The translations under genes and the position numbers were made by a program. The notes under the pieces are model-generated. The model had not been told where the DNA came from, did no database searches, and was given only the letters and a program-made list of their open reading frames with translations. From Yamadazyma tenuis (taxonomy: Eukaryota > Ascomycota > Pichiomycetes > Serinales > Debaryomycetaceae), in contig NC_089461.1 in NCBI RefSeq assembly GCF_029203305.1, forward strand, positions 310,001-374,000: a stretch of 64,000 nucleotides of DNA. The letters run 5' to 3'. Positions 37,922-47,577 of the stretch are shown here, in pieces (the stretch's first letter is position 1; each line of letters starts with the position of its first letter).

Positions 37922-39235
37922 ATGCTCATGTCATTTGTGCCAGGAGGATTTGATTTCAGACCCGACAATGTGTCCAAAATCCACCAGTTGACGGTACCAG
38001 GATACGAAGGAAAGTACTTCCGAACCATATATGCACTTGTTCTCACTATTTCTCCAGGAGCAGGGAATGGGCCATACCTTCTTCAGGTTACTGACTTTAC
38101 TAGCAATCTGGCTACAGGAATGCAATTCTTTAACCACTTTCAACCTGATCAGGTATTCCGTATCTTTGCATACCGAGAACGGCTTGAGCGTGTAGTAGAA
38201 GGATACCACCAATTGATCGGACTGGGTTTCCCGTCAATGGATGATTTTAATACCACTCAAGAAGTGGTTTCGCACATCTGTGTAATCAGAGCGTACATCA
38301 CCGTCAAAACATATGGCCTGCAGCTAGAGGGCCGCATAACAAAGGTGATGGTGGTTCCACCGGACTCCTCTGAGTGGGAGACAGCTCCACAACTCCAAGA
38401 TCTTGGAAAGCAAATAAAAGCCCATTTATACGGACCTTATGCAAACGAGGTCAGACGAGCCATACCTGGAAAATTGTTGGAACTGGTGTCCCATTCCATG
38501 TCTCGGATGGAGTCAGACAGGATACGAAATCAGCGGTCAAATAACAGCATAAATAGCCAGCACCCAGATGATAGGACGAGGAGCCCAAGGCTCAAACAGA
38601 CTTCCGCTCGTGTAATCAGTACTAAAGTGGGCCTTGAGCCAAAGAAAGAAACCCTTGTGAAGCTGGAGAATCTTGAAGATGGGATAGTTCCTGGAAACCA
38701 CTTTGATGATTTGGTAGATGATAACGAGGAAGTAGACGATGAAAGCTACCAACAGGACCCGAGCCAGGTGACGGATTCGCTTGCGTCTCAGAAGAGACCA
38801 AGTAGTCCCAGTATCGCATTTAGGGATGATAACACCATGACTATCAAGAACCTTAAGAATATTAGTTTGACTATCGACAACATAATTTACCGAGTGAACG
38901 CAAAAGTACTAGGGGTTGTACCAGAAGCAAAACACATATGTGTCAAGTCGTTCGCTGTGAATGCTGATGGGACCCCTGAAGCTCAGGATCCATATGTTAG
39001 GCCTTTCAAAGTAATAATCAGTGATGGAGAGACCCTCGATATCCATTTTGACGGAAAACAGCTTTTAGAAATGGTTAAGGTGTCGGTGGAAGAGTTGTAT
39101 GCCATACCTACCATGCTTGAAGGATTATTGGAAGGAATTTTTGGGAAAGTAAGACATTTCAGACTCTTCAAGAAGCGCATTCCGTTGAATGGCAATGTGT
39201 CGATAGTGGTCTGGACATGTAAAGACTTATTGTGA
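37922..39235 (+). CDS. CDC13: Short Cdc13-type telomere-binding protein
   Basis: Predicted 437-residue protein. The N-terminal domain (about residues 10-190) has the layout of the Cdc13 DNA-binding OB fold: YEGKYFRTIYALVLTIS, LLQVTDFTSN, a long connection, then YITVKTYGLQLEGRITKV. The C-terminal domain (about 310-437) looks like a second OB fold (IYRVNAKVLGVVPEAKHICV, VRPFKVIISDGETLDIHF). A polar linker (about 200-300) separates them. Cdc13 caps the telomeric G-strand with Stn1 and Ten1. Candida-clade Cdc13 proteins are known to be short, lacking the N-terminal half of the 924-residue S. cerevisiae protein, and this matches. The 3' end overlaps YJU3 by 9 bp. Assignment is by motif reading only. 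Confidence 0.7.
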   Translation: MLMSFVPGGFDFRPDNVSKIHQLTVPGYEGKYFRTIYALVLTISPGAGNGPYLLQVTDFTSNLATGMQFFNHFQPDQVFRIFAYRERLERVVEGYHQLIGLGFPSMDDFNTTQEVVSHICVIRAYITVKTYGLQLEGRITKVMVVPPDSSEWETAPQLQDLGKQIKAHLYGPYANEVRRAIPGKLLELVSHSMSRMESDRIRNQRSNNSINSQHPDDRTRSPRLKQTSARVISTKVGLEPKKETLVKLENLEDGIVPGNHFDDLVDDNEEVDDESYQQDPSQVTDSLASQKRPSSPSIAFRDDNTMTIKNLKNISLTIDNIIYRVNAKVLGVVPEAKHICVKSFAVNADGTPEAQDPYVRPFKVIISDGETLDIHFDGKQLLEMVKVSVEELYAIPTMLEGLLEGIFGKVRHFRLFKKRIPLNGNVSIVVWTCKDLL

Positions 39236-40183
39236 GTCGAGAAAGTCAGCAATCTCAGCGACAGTTTCTTGGAATATTTCTTCGGTTTCAATGAAAACAG
39301 AATGGCTTGCCCGGTCCAAACGAACAAACTTCTTATTGCTGATGGGCAACTTGTCAAAGAAGAGCTTCAGCAGCTTAAAACTGGTCATGGGATCATCTGC
39401 ACAATGTATCACCAATAACCGAAAATTGGGGTTTATGTTCATGTTCTCGGGTGCCATGTCTGCAAGCTTATTACCCCGTTCAAACATGTACTTGATCTGA
39501 CCCAAAGTGCAGTTACCCTGGGTGAGAAGCTCTAACTGAAGATAACTGACCCACTCCTCAGCAGTGGTGATGACACTTTTCACATTGATATCTCTATTGA
39601 TAGACCCCCAAGGAAGGTATGGAAACCATGTAGCTACCCAACCCAATACATATTCCACGTACGGAGAAGGAGCCAAGTGTTGAGCGATTTTGATCAATGG
39701 ACCAGTTGTGATTACCCCTGCCAATTGGCTTCTACTGTTTCCTTCTATCATATAGTTCAATGATATACCTCCGCCTGCCAGATGGCCCAATAAGTACACC
39801 GGGAGTTGGGTCTGGCCTTTGGATGTGGCAGTTCCTACCAATGTTTCAAGCATTTTATCGACATCTTTGTATACTGCAGCCTCTGAGCGGCCACATCTTC
39901 CTCTGTACTTTCCAGGAGATGTTCTTCCAGCTCCTCGTTGGTCAAACACAAGGCATTCATAACCGAGAGAACTCAAGTATTCCATAATTCGGTAGTACAT
40001 GGTGGAGTGCTCACACCAGCCATGGAGGATCAAAATCTTTCCTTTTGGAGGCCCCAGTGCCAGGATTCGGACGGTGTGAAAGCTGATATTGTCATGTTTG
40101 ATGGTATCTACGACAAGAGGAACCAGTCCCTGGGGCTTATAGGGTATGTCTACCCCAAGTTTGGGTTCTAGTAGAACAGTCAT
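39227..40183 (-). CDS. YJU3: Monoglyceride lipase Yju3 (alpha/beta hydrolase)
   Basis: Predicted 318-residue serine hydrolase that splits monoacylglycerols at lipid droplets and membranes. The oxyanion region LILHGWCEHS and the DQRGAGRTS strand are typical of the family. The nucleophile elbow is encoded GH-CTG-AGG at residue 135 (complement 39779-39781). Read with the standard code it is Leu, which would kill the enzyme; read as Ser, as in CTG-clade yeasts, it gives the canonical GHSAGG. The Asp (CADDPMTSF) and His (RASHSVF) of the triad are present. The stop overlaps the 3' end of CDC13 by 9 bp. A short-chain dehydrogenase gene lies 106 bp upstream on the same strand. Confidence 0.93.
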   Translation of the reverse strand: MTVLLEPKLGVDIPYKPQGLVPLVVDTIKHDNISFHTVRILALGPPKGKILILHGWCEHSTMYYRIMEYLSSLGYECLVFDQRGAGRTSPGKYRGRCGRSEAAVYKDVDKMLETLVGTATSKGQTQLPVYLLGHLAGGGISLNYMIEGNSRSQLAGVITTGPLIKIAQHLAPSPYVEYVLGWVATWFPYLPWGSINRDINVKSVITTAEEWVSYLQLELLTQGNCTLGQIKYMFERGNKLADMAPENMNINPNFRLLVIHCADDPMTSFKLLKLFFDKLPISNKKFVRLDRASHSVFIETEEIFQETVAEIADFLDSQ

Positions 40184-40289
40184 TTAGAGTGCGGCGGTGA
40201 GACTTTTGGCAACTTTAGCTGCATCGCGATTAGAAGACAATTTGGACGGGCGGTTTTTTGTATAAAATTCCAAGGGGTGAGAAGGTCGA

Positions 40290-41321
40290 CTAGGCCAAAG
40301 CCCCTTCCGGTTGGTCCAACGGAGGTGCTGTAGAATGGTCAAGTATTTCAGAAACTGGACCAAAACTCGCCGACCCTGGCTCTAAAACCGCCGAAACCGG
40401 TCCCAAGACCGATCCACTTGAGGCAAGGAGCGAAGTAGCAGCACCCCGCAAACTGCTGGCTCCGCTCCGAAATGCTTGCATGCTTCTGTCAATCCCTGAT
40501 ACCTTTCTCACAAGTTCCACCAACGGCCACGGAAAAGCTCTGAAAATTGGAATAAACTTCCCGTATAACGGCAACCGAATCTCGCCTTGCTGACCTAACG
40601 ATACCGCCGCCACAATCCTATCGGCCACATACCCGACATCCAACTCAGGTGCAAAAAGACGCGAGGGAGTTGCAACACTTTTGAACATTGGGGTTTTCAT
40701 TTGCCCTGGGCACACAAGAAGGGTTTTGACCCCACGGTGGAACATTGGCAGACCTAACTCGTATGTCAAGGACTCATGTAAGGCCACCAAGCCGGCTTTG
40801 GAGGCCCCATAAACGCTCAAACGAGCAGGAGACATGTATCCCAACACAGAGCCAACCGTAACAATATACCCTCGATTCCTCTCGAGCATGGCGGGCAAAA
40901 ACGCCTTCACGGTATAGAAGCTGGCGAGAAGGTTGACGTTCAAGATGGTTTCGACCTCGTGGCACGTCAAATCAACAAGTTTCTTACCGGCAGTTATTCC
41001 CGCGTTGTTGATGAGAATGGAAGCACTGCCATATTTCAGCTGAATCAGGTTCTGAGCCTCCCATACCTGATCAGTATTCAGAACATCACACTCGTAGTAA
41101 ACTACACCATCAATGCGGTTTTCTGGTGGAGGAATATGTATGTCAAGTGAGATGACGGTAGCTTTGTGGCTGGCAAACCTTTGTGCCAACTGTTCTCCTA
41201 AACCGGAAGCACCGCCCGTGATCACTACCACGTCCCTTGTAGGTGTATACAGTGTTCCTACAAGCTTGTCGGTGGCGTAACGAACCAACCTGTTGGCGTG
41301 TAGAAACAATCTGAATAGCAT
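40290..41321 (-). CDS. Short-chain dehydrogenase/reductase (Tda5/RDH10-like)
   Basis: Predicted 343-residue SDR. The Rossmann motif VVVITGGASGLGEQLA binds NAD(P), NNAG is present, and the catalytic Ser (VGSVLGY) and YGASK pair are intact. A hydrophobic/basic N-terminus (MLFRLFLHANRLV) suggests membrane association. The closest layout is the classical SDR16C/RDH10-type group, which in yeast includes Tda5; the substrate is unknown. The C-terminal tail (after about residue 290) is Ser/Ala-rich and probably disordered. ATG 41321 is the first in-frame ATG. It diverges from IWR1 across 80 bp. Confidence 0.8.
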   Translation of the reverse strand: MLFRLFLHANRLVRYATDKLVGTLYTPTRDVVVITGGASGLGEQLAQRFASHKATVISLDIHIPPPENRIDGVVYYECDVLNTDQVWEAQNLIQLKYGSASILINNAGITAGKKLVDLTCHEVETILNVNLLASFYTVKAFLPAMLERNRGYIVTVGSVLGYMSPARLSVYGASKAGLVALHESLTYELGLPMFHRGVKTLLVCPGQMKTPMFKSVATPSRLFAPELDVGYVADRIVAAVSLGQQGEIRLPLYGKFIPIFRAFPWPLVELVRKVSGIDRSMQAFRSGASSLRGAATSLLASSGSVLGPVSAVLEPGSASFGPVSEILDHSTAPPLDQPEGALA

Positions 41322-41401
41322 TTGCAGCTGTGGTACAAAGATGTTTTTTGCAACATCTACAGGGCGCGCGCAACTGGAAATAGTCTCACTCTTCAAGTAA
41401 C

Positions 41402-42319
41402 ATGGAACCACCAACTATTCTACGAATCAAGCGGAAACGCGGGCAGGACCCTCTCCAAGCCTTGATCTTGGAGGAAAGACAATCAGTAAAGCGGTCCAAG
41501 CCCACTTCACCGGTGTCGTCGGGTGCTATGACCCCAATTGAAGAACCTGCCAATTTCTACTTTAAGCTCACCAGAACTGATAACTCCCATGATTTGGATG
41601 ATGCGCTGGTCGTGGCGTCCCTTCTCGCAGAAACCAGTGCCAGTCAGACGACACGGAGCTTTGTGATTCCCAAGCGCCAGACCGAAGAGGATATGGTGAT
41701 TCCGCATGAGTTGAGTGACATGGTGGAAGACTTTATGATTTCTAACAACAGTACCACGCCCCAGCGTCGCAAGCGACACACGAGTGTTGCCCCGGCACCG
41801 CACCTGCTGGTACCAGATGAAGATGAATACGTCTACGATGTGTATCAGCTCGCCACCATCACTGATCAGAACCACCCCAAGTCTCAGATTGGGTACATCA
41901 AGTTCTTTGAAGACGATGACGAGCTCAACGGGTCGGAGGACAGCGTGGATCAGGCGCTCTACTCGGACCACGAGGACTCGAATGCTGAGGACTACTACCA
42001 AAATGACTATCCCGAGGACGAGGATGCAGATATTGGTGATGATATCCACAACGATTATGGCGATACGGCCTTGGATCTCGAGCCGGACCAGGTCAATGAG
42101 TTATATGATTATGTCCAGGTTCACAATGCAGACCTTCTTGATGACGGTTATGTCAGTGCGGATGACGAGGATTATGTGTTTTCTGAGGAAGAAGACGATT
42201 CTGAATCTGAAGAGTTTAGCAGACAGAAGTTTTTCGATGGGGAGAGTGACGATGAGCTTGCGATTCACAGAGACAAGATCTTCGACCAACTCCAGCGCAT
42301 GATTAATGAGGAAGAGTGA
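41402..42319 (+). CDS. IWR1: RNA polymerase II nuclear import factor Iwr1
   Basis: Predicted 305-residue acidic protein. Iwr1 binds assembled RNA polymerase II and carries it into the nucleus using its N-terminal NLS. The start ILRIKRKRGQDPLQALILEE is the family NLS-type signature. The Iwr1 core (about residues 140-220) shows YVYDVYQL, IGYIKFF and the acidic SNAEDYYQNDYPEDED block. The C-terminal quarter is nearly all Asp/Glu/Ser. The gene converges on RPO41, 83 bp apart. Confidence 0.9.
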   Translation: MEPPTILRIKRKRGQDPLQALILEERQSVKRSKPTSPVSSGAMTPIEEPANFYFKLTRTDNSHDLDDALVVASLLAETSASQTTRSFVIPKRQTEEDMVIPHELSDMVEDFMISNNSTTPQRRKRHTSVAPAPHLLVPDEDEYVYDVYQLATITDQNHPKSQIGYIKFFEDDDELNGSEDSVDQALYSDHEDSNAEDYYQNDYPEDEDADIGDDIHNDYGDTALDLEPDQVNELYDYVQVHNADLLDDGYVSADDEDYVFSEEEDDSESEEFSRQKFFDGESDDELAIHRDKIFDQLQRMINEEE

Positions 42320-42402
42320 GCGGTTCTAGTTTAGATTGTAAACAACCGTTGTGTCTACCAAATTGGCAGTTTGAAAAGATTTACTTTATGCATGTTTTGT
42401 CT

Positions 42403-45400
42403 TCAGGAAAAGAAGAACTTACTATGTACAATCTGGTTGATGTCTAGGTCACCACCTTTGGGGGGCTCTATTACGGACGCCTTCACCAAGATGGGCGTGA
42501 ATTCCCTGAGCCTGAACGCGACACTCTGGCGAGAGATGTCTGAATACTTCAACATCACATTGTTCTTGCGGAAGTAGAGTGTGGGTTTGTAAATGTTCAC
42601 CAAATTCTCATAGATCTCAATAATATGTGGGTTCTGAATCTCCATCTCGAGGGCTTTATTAAGGTTATTAGATAACATCTTCTTGTTTTGGTGCCTGAGC
42701 TCATAGATTTTATGAAGCATTTCCAAATTGTCTTCATCTCTAATCCATACCACATGGTACGAGTCTTTGAGAGTATTGGTCATATCATCATAAAGACACT
42801 TTAGGGCGTCCGAAGAGTGCAAGTCGATGAACAGCTGCCTGAGAATAATGGCAAGTTTGTCGGTGTGTTCTGTCGAAGTCCAGAACGAGTCATGAACTGC
42901 CACAAACGGGATACCCTGCTCCTCACACTTTGCACATGTAAGTAACAAGTGGAGGGCGTCTAGGGAGTGGATAAAGTTGGGGGATACTGCATTCAATTGT
43001 TTTGTTATGTTGATTTTGCCTTCATCATCGAACTTGCTAACTGAGAATGTTTGCAACCTGGTACTAAGAGTTTTTGTGGACTTCTTGTTGTAAAGTTGAA
43101 TGATGGGGAACCCTGACATGGAAGTCCACATCATTGGCTTAAAGTTTTGGAATTTGACCAAATCCATGTGTTTGTGTTTCACTTCCTCGAGCCTAATTGT
43201 GTTCATCACTCGATAGGTGTTCTTGTACAACCAGTCTTCAACAACAATTAAGTTCTTGAATACGTTGCTGAGTGATAGGGCGATCATACGGGCTATCCGT
43301 ATGACAATTTCCCTTCTATTGGAGTTGTAGAATTCGAGTTCCTGCTTGTTTAGTTTCTTGGATAGGTCGTGCAGAAGAAGTTCCTCTTGAAGTTGCTCAA
43401 TCACCCCATGGGGGGTAACCCCATACACTTTTGTCATAATTGGCCGCTTAATTACCTTCCGGGTGATTATCTTGCCAATAATACTATCTATTGGGGTATC
43501 TTCAACTTTGGTCAAAATGGTTTCCAATACTTCATTATAGATATCCTGCCTGGTTTCTGAAGGAATGAGGTTAACCGCCTTGCCTCCACCCAGATCCTGC
43601 GAGAGTGCAGCATAGTGTTGTAATCCATTGCAAGAACCGTCCTGGTGGATGGGAACCCTACTTTTGTACTCGCTGATATCTCCAGAAAACTCGGAAATCT
43701 TCAAAAACTCCTTACATAACCGCAATACTTGCCAGGGACTATCAGCTTCCATCCACCACTTGTTCTGCATGGGGTCCCTTGCAGAGCTCAAGACAAAGTT
43801 GTAATTGGCATCGACAAACTCGATTCTATCTTCCATGGGAAGCTTGTCTTTCCCATAAAGACCTGCTAACTGATACTTTAACCAGTTTAAACCATTGGAA
43901 CCAAGAGGATGAGGATCCCAGAACTGCAACAACGAACGGGTGACATCCTCGTCTTGATAACTAAGCACCGAAACCATTGGGTACACTCTGCCTCTGAAAT
44001 CAACATTATGCGGTAGGTACATGATATTGTCTTTGAAAGCATTGGCTATTTTCATGATCAAGTTATATTTGACCCGCTTGGACTTCTGCCGTTCATACAT
44101 CAACTTTGAGTAGCGAGATTTGTCAAGTTTGGTGATGAGATCAATCTTGGGAGGAATGCCTAAAATGCCACCTTCCTTCTCCATGGCAGTATTGAAAACT
44201 TTCAACATATCTTGGTCTAAGCACCAAGGAACGGAGCCCATGTAACTCAAGTTCCGATAAAGGAAGTCCAATTGACCCGATGTGTTGGCACGCTTCAAGT
44301 AAAGAAGGTAGGCAGGTTCGTTCAAATTGCTGATGATTGACTTGATGTTGTTCAAGTATCCTCCCTCATCTGGACTGACCCATTTTTTGGGCGGCACAAG
44401 CATCGGAAGAAACAACCGATCGAAGCCAATCTGAAGCTCTGAAGCTTTCATTTCGTAGAAAACATAAGGGTTTAGACTCAACTTTCCGTATTTTGATTTG
44501 GGCAACCTTATGATTTGGTGATGAAAGAGGTTTCCTCCAAACCAGTTTGTTTCGCCTTCAAATTCTTGAGGGACCTGCACTTTGCAGTGGCCAACGAGAA
44601 GTTTGACGATAATACTGAAGAGCTTGACGAGCTCTGACATTGGCACCGGTACCTCAAGACCATGCTCAACGTACACCAACCGGGTAAACGTTTGAGCAGC
44701 TGATGAAATCAACGTGTACAATCGGATCTCCTTGGTTGACAGTGTGTGCAGCAATGCCTTTGAGAGAACCATACTGACAGTGACCTCGGTGGGCAATAGT
44801 TTGATGTAGTTTTTATACTTTAACATGGCTTCCTCGTCTTCATCCTGCGGAACGTAGTCATCCAATAGCATTTTATCAACAACATCGGTAAAACTCATCC
44901 ACTGGTTTACCATATCGGCCTTGGACCGGCTGAATATGGACAATCCTATTAACAGCTTACGGACATTGTTCACTAACGACAAACAGTGTAATTCCACTGC
45001 GTCCTGCTTTGTTCTATTGAACTCAAGATACTTTTGCATGAATTGAACCTTTTCTTTTGGGCCCAACGCATCATAGAACTCATAGAGGGGCTGCTCACCA
45101 TTCTTGAATGGCACAGCAATGTACTTGCACAACCCGTCAAGATCTAGCATTCCTCGGTCCTTATAATGGTTGATACTCAATTCGTTTGAGGTTTGAGCAG
45201 GCTGAACCTTCAAATTGAGCTTTGAAGACGCCGAAAGCTCGGCCAAGTATGGGAGGATCTGTTTGTCGACATACTTGTGGATGTCTTCTGACGGTAGGTT
45301 CAACTGACGGAGGGTGTGGGACAAAAATGTCGCTAGTGAGAGCTTCTTCGCCTTTGAAGAGGTCTCATTTTGCCAGGAATACACCAAGCAGCTGATGAGA

Positions 45401-45705
45401 CTACGGACGGTTTCTTCATCGTGAAGGTCGACAATGTTGAATTCTGTGACGATCTGTGTCAAGTCGTAGGAGTTGATGAACGCCGGGTGTTTCAAGTAGT
45501 TCTGGAGTAGAAGGTTCAAACATGCTATTTTGATTGATGGTTGGGGATGAGCATCGTACAACTTCAAAAGATGGGTTCGCTGGCGTGATAAGCTGTTGAT
45601 ATTTATGGCTCCGAGGAAGTCATCGAGGACTCGAGCGACTTTGGGCGTCTGTCTCGATAGGTTTCGTAGGGGTATGAAATTGCAGCGTTGCAATCGGAGG
45701 AGCAT
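42403..45705 (-). CDS. RPO41: Mitochondrial RNA polymerase Rpo41
   Basis: Predicted 1100-residue single-subunit (T7-like) RNA polymerase that transcribes mitochondrial DNA. The catalytic palm motifs are clear: DFRGRVYPM, HQDGSCNGLQHYAALSQDLG (motif A), the KRPIMTKVYGVTPHGV fingers block and VHDSFWTSTEH (motif C Asp). The C-terminus ends FFFS, as expected. The N-terminus (MLLRLQRCNFIPLRNLSRQT) is a mitochondrial presequence. At 1100 residues it is shorter than S. cerevisiae Rpo41 (1351), the difference being in the poorly conserved N-terminal extension. TRS33 lies 120 bp upstream on the same strand. Confidence 0.95.
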   Translation of the reverse strand: MLLRLQRCNFIPLRNLSRQTPKVARVLDDFLGAININSLSRQRTHLLKLYDAHPQPSIKIACLNLLLQNYLKHPAFINSYDLTQIVTEFNIVDLHDEETVRSLISCLVYSWQNETSSKAKKLSLATFLSHTLRQLNLPSEDIHKYVDKQILPYLAELSASSKLNLKVQPAQTSNELSINHYKDRGMLDLDGLCKYIAVPFKNGEQPLYEFYDALGPKEKVQFMQKYLEFNRTKQDAVELHCLSLVNNVRKLLIGLSIFSRSKADMVNQWMSFTDVVDKMLLDDYVPQDEDEEAMLKYKNYIKLLPTEVTVSMVLSKALLHTLSTKEIRLYTLISSAAQTFTRLVYVEHGLEVPVPMSELVKLFSIIVKLLVGHCKVQVPQEFEGETNWFGGNLFHHQIIRLPKSKYGKLSLNPYVFYEMKASELQIGFDRLFLPMLVPPKKWVSPDEGGYLNNIKSIISNLNEPAYLLYLKRANTSGQLDFLYRNLSYMGSVPWCLDQDMLKVFNTAMEKEGGILGIPPKIDLITKLDKSRYSKLMYERQKSKRVKYNLIMKIANAFKDNIMYLPHNVDFRGRVYPMVSVLSYQDEDVTRSLLQFWDPHPLGSNGLNWLKYQLAGLYGKDKLPMEDRIEFVDANYNFVLSSARDPMQNKWWMEADSPWQVLRLCKEFLKISEFSGDISEYKSRVPIHQDGSCNGLQHYAALSQDLGGGKAVNLIPSETRQDIYNEVLETILTKVEDTPIDSIIGKIITRKVIKRPIMTKVYGVTPHGVIEQLQEELLLHDLSKKLNKQELEFYNSNRREIVIRIARMIALSLSNVFKNLIVVEDWLYKNTYRVMNTIRLEEVKHKHMDLVKFQNFKPMMWTSMSGFPIIQLYNKKSTKTLSTRLQTFSVSKFDDEGKINITKQLNAVSPNFIHSLDALHLLLTCAKCEEQGIPFVAVHDSFWTSTEHTDKLAIILRQLFIDLHSSDALKCLYDDMTNTLKDSYHVVWIRDEDNLEMLHKIYELRHQNKKMLSNNLNKALEMEIQNPHIIEIYENLVNIYKPTLYFRKNNVMLKYSDISRQSVAFRLREFTPILVKASVIEPPKGGDLDINQIVHSKFFFS

Positions 45706-45825
45706 GGGGGAAAATGTTAGCGCGATGCGGAAGATGAGATACGACGTGTGATGATACTCAGTCTAATAGTGTTGGAAAGGGACGTTGCTACGGATGGCAG
45801 AATGCAATTGAATTAAGTCTATGGA

Positions 45826-46341
45826 TTAGTTGTTGTTGTCTGTCTCAATATTGAAGGTGACCAGCGGAAAGTTGATTTCGTTGGTGATGACACTGTTAAT
45901 GCCAAAACTCTTCAATGTTCCCTTCATCACGCCATTGACGTACAGCAAGTAGTGGCTTATCATTACCGGGGCGTCGGGGCGAGATACATCGAAATTTTCG
46001 ATGGGCTTGAAGTTGGAGTCCACCAACACAAATGTCCCTCTATGGTTGGTACGGAGGTTACTGATTTGTTTTTTGAAGAGGATTTTCCAGAAATCCTTGC
46101 AGATGAACTTCATGATGTCAAGAACAGTTTCCAAGTCTTCGTTGTTCTTGGAGAACTGATCAGCTAGTTTAAAGAGTAGAAGCTCGTTGAGTTTGATGCC
46201 TAGTTTATACCCAAGTAATTCGATTTTAAGGTTGACTTGATCAGTGGAAAGACCATGGGACCTTGATACCTCAATTATGGTGGGGATCATCTCCATGATG
46301 AGAAGCTTAAATAGCGTGTTGTTGATCTGTGGAGATTCCAT
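45826..46341 (-). CDS. TRS33: TRAPP complex subunit Trs33 (TRAPPC6)
   Basis: Predicted 171-residue Bet3-fold protein of the TRAPP tethering complexes that activate the Rab Ypt1. The block FWKILFKKQISNLRTNHRGT followed by FVLVDSNFKPI and VNGVMKGTLKSFGI is characteristic of Trs33/TRAPPC6. S. cerevisiae Trs33 is longer (268) because of an insertion; this form is near the length of the animal proteins. Confidence 0.9.
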   Translation of the reverse strand: MESPQINNTLFKLLIMEMIPTIIEVSRSHGLSTDQVNLKIELLGYKLGIKLNELLLFKLADQFSKNNEDLETVLDIMKFICKDFWKILFKKQISNLRTNHRGTFVLVDSNFKPIENFDVSRPDAPVMISHYLLYVNGVMKGTLKSFGINSVITNEINFPLVTFNIETDNNN

Positions 46342-47283
46342 GCTTAGTTAAAGGGACGTGGATATGTGTAGTATCGCGAGTGCGAGAATAATGTTCGATC
46401 TCTCAGTGATTTCAACTTGGAGAAAACAGGCTGATTGGAAGAATATGTGTCTGATTCCACCTGTAGGTGGCAATAAATTAAAACCTTAAAGGCAGTAAAA
46501 TATACTCAATTCTTATTGTACAAACAACGGGGGACTGATGGCAAAAATATGGAAATATGGTACTATCAGGGGGTTTTTATATAACCGTGAGGGATTTGAC
46601 ACAAACAGAAGGCCGACAGGAGTTTGCGGGGAAGGGGGTGTAAGACCTGTTGTTTTGTACGAGAGTGTGATGGGAGATTTAAACGTACGTTCAGGAGAGT
46701 TTGATGGTTGGCTTGGAAGGCATAAAAGGGTTTCTGGGTATGTACGGTATACGCACGACTATCATTTTGTCCGGAGGCAGCAGCCCCTTACTGAGTGGTA
46801 CACACCTGCACTTAAATCGTGCGCCTGGCTACATGGCTAAAAAGGGGGGCCCGCCTCTGAGTCATTTCCGAAACGGGCTGTGATTGGCCAGCGACACAGA
46901 AAATGGTCTGAACTTTACGCGTGGATGGCCTGCCAAGTGATGGCCCAAGCACCACTGGCCTCCCAGGAACCTATTGCGTAAATGTAGGACCGGTCACGCG
47001 CTAACCAGCGTTATCCCGCCCAAACGGGCTAGGCCCATCTACCCTCCCAGCGGGTCGCAGGCTTCTGTCAAGGCCCCCTCGCCTACCAGGGCCTTGTGAT
47101 GCAAATTGGTTATACACGTTCTTGGGCAATTACAAAGGAATTTCTCCTGATAGCAGGTCCATCAGTAACAACCATTCACTCCCAGGGACTTGAGGCCCAA
47201 CTTTCAATGGGGTTAAGGTACCTTTAATCTATGCATTTTCAGGAGCTCCAGAGCGCACCCGACTCTCGTCTGCCAGGCAAAAA

Positions 47284-47301
47284 CGCTGGCTAACGCCAGC
47301 G
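47284..47301. repeat. Perfect inverted repeat, 7-bp stem
   Basis: CGCTGGC, loop TAAC, GCCAGCG. Confidence 0.85.
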
Positions 47302-47326
47302 CGAGCATTTTGGGGCAAAAGGCCTG

Positions 47327-47353
47327 GTGCGCGCACGCAGCGCGCACTTTTTT
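47327..47353 (+). other. GC-rich hairpin followed by T6
   Basis: Stem GTGCGCGC / GCGCGCAC with loop ACGCA (47327-47347), then six T (47348-47353). The layout resembles a terminator hairpin; in yeast a T6 run can end RNA polymerase III transcripts. The role is unknown. Confidence 0.4.
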
Positions 47354-47577
47354 GAGGTTTTTTTTGTTGTTCCCTTTTTCTTAAAAAAAAACTAATACCA
47401 GTTTTAACACACCTTCCAACATCAAGTTATCACCGGTGTTAGCATTGTAACACCTAGTTCAAACTCACACAAACTATTTTCATCTTTCCCGCGGCCCAGA
47501 ATCCCCCCACAAAACCCCGTTACCAGATTGATTGTGTGCATCGCACCAGCGAGTAGTGTAACCGAGTCCAAAATCCC

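Larger units (their letters stand above)
46342..47577. other. Long intergenic region upstream of WHI3, GC-rich with hairpins
   Basis: 1.2 kb without a supported gene. The left part flanks TRS33. The middle (about 46840-47350) is more GC-rich than the neighbouring intergenic DNA. It holds two strong perfect inverted repeats at 47284-47301 and 47327-47347; the second is followed by T6 and further T runs. The last 230 bp before WHI3 are T/A-rich promoter-like sequence. It may be a long WHI3 promoter or leader, or may include a structured non-coding RNA. I found no tRNA or box A/B pair. Confidence 0.5.

Noticed and set aside
46538..46840. 100-codon ATG frame between TRS33 and WHI3
   Set aside because: No recognisable family, Arg/Gly-rich mixed composition, and it overlaps apparent regulatory DNA.
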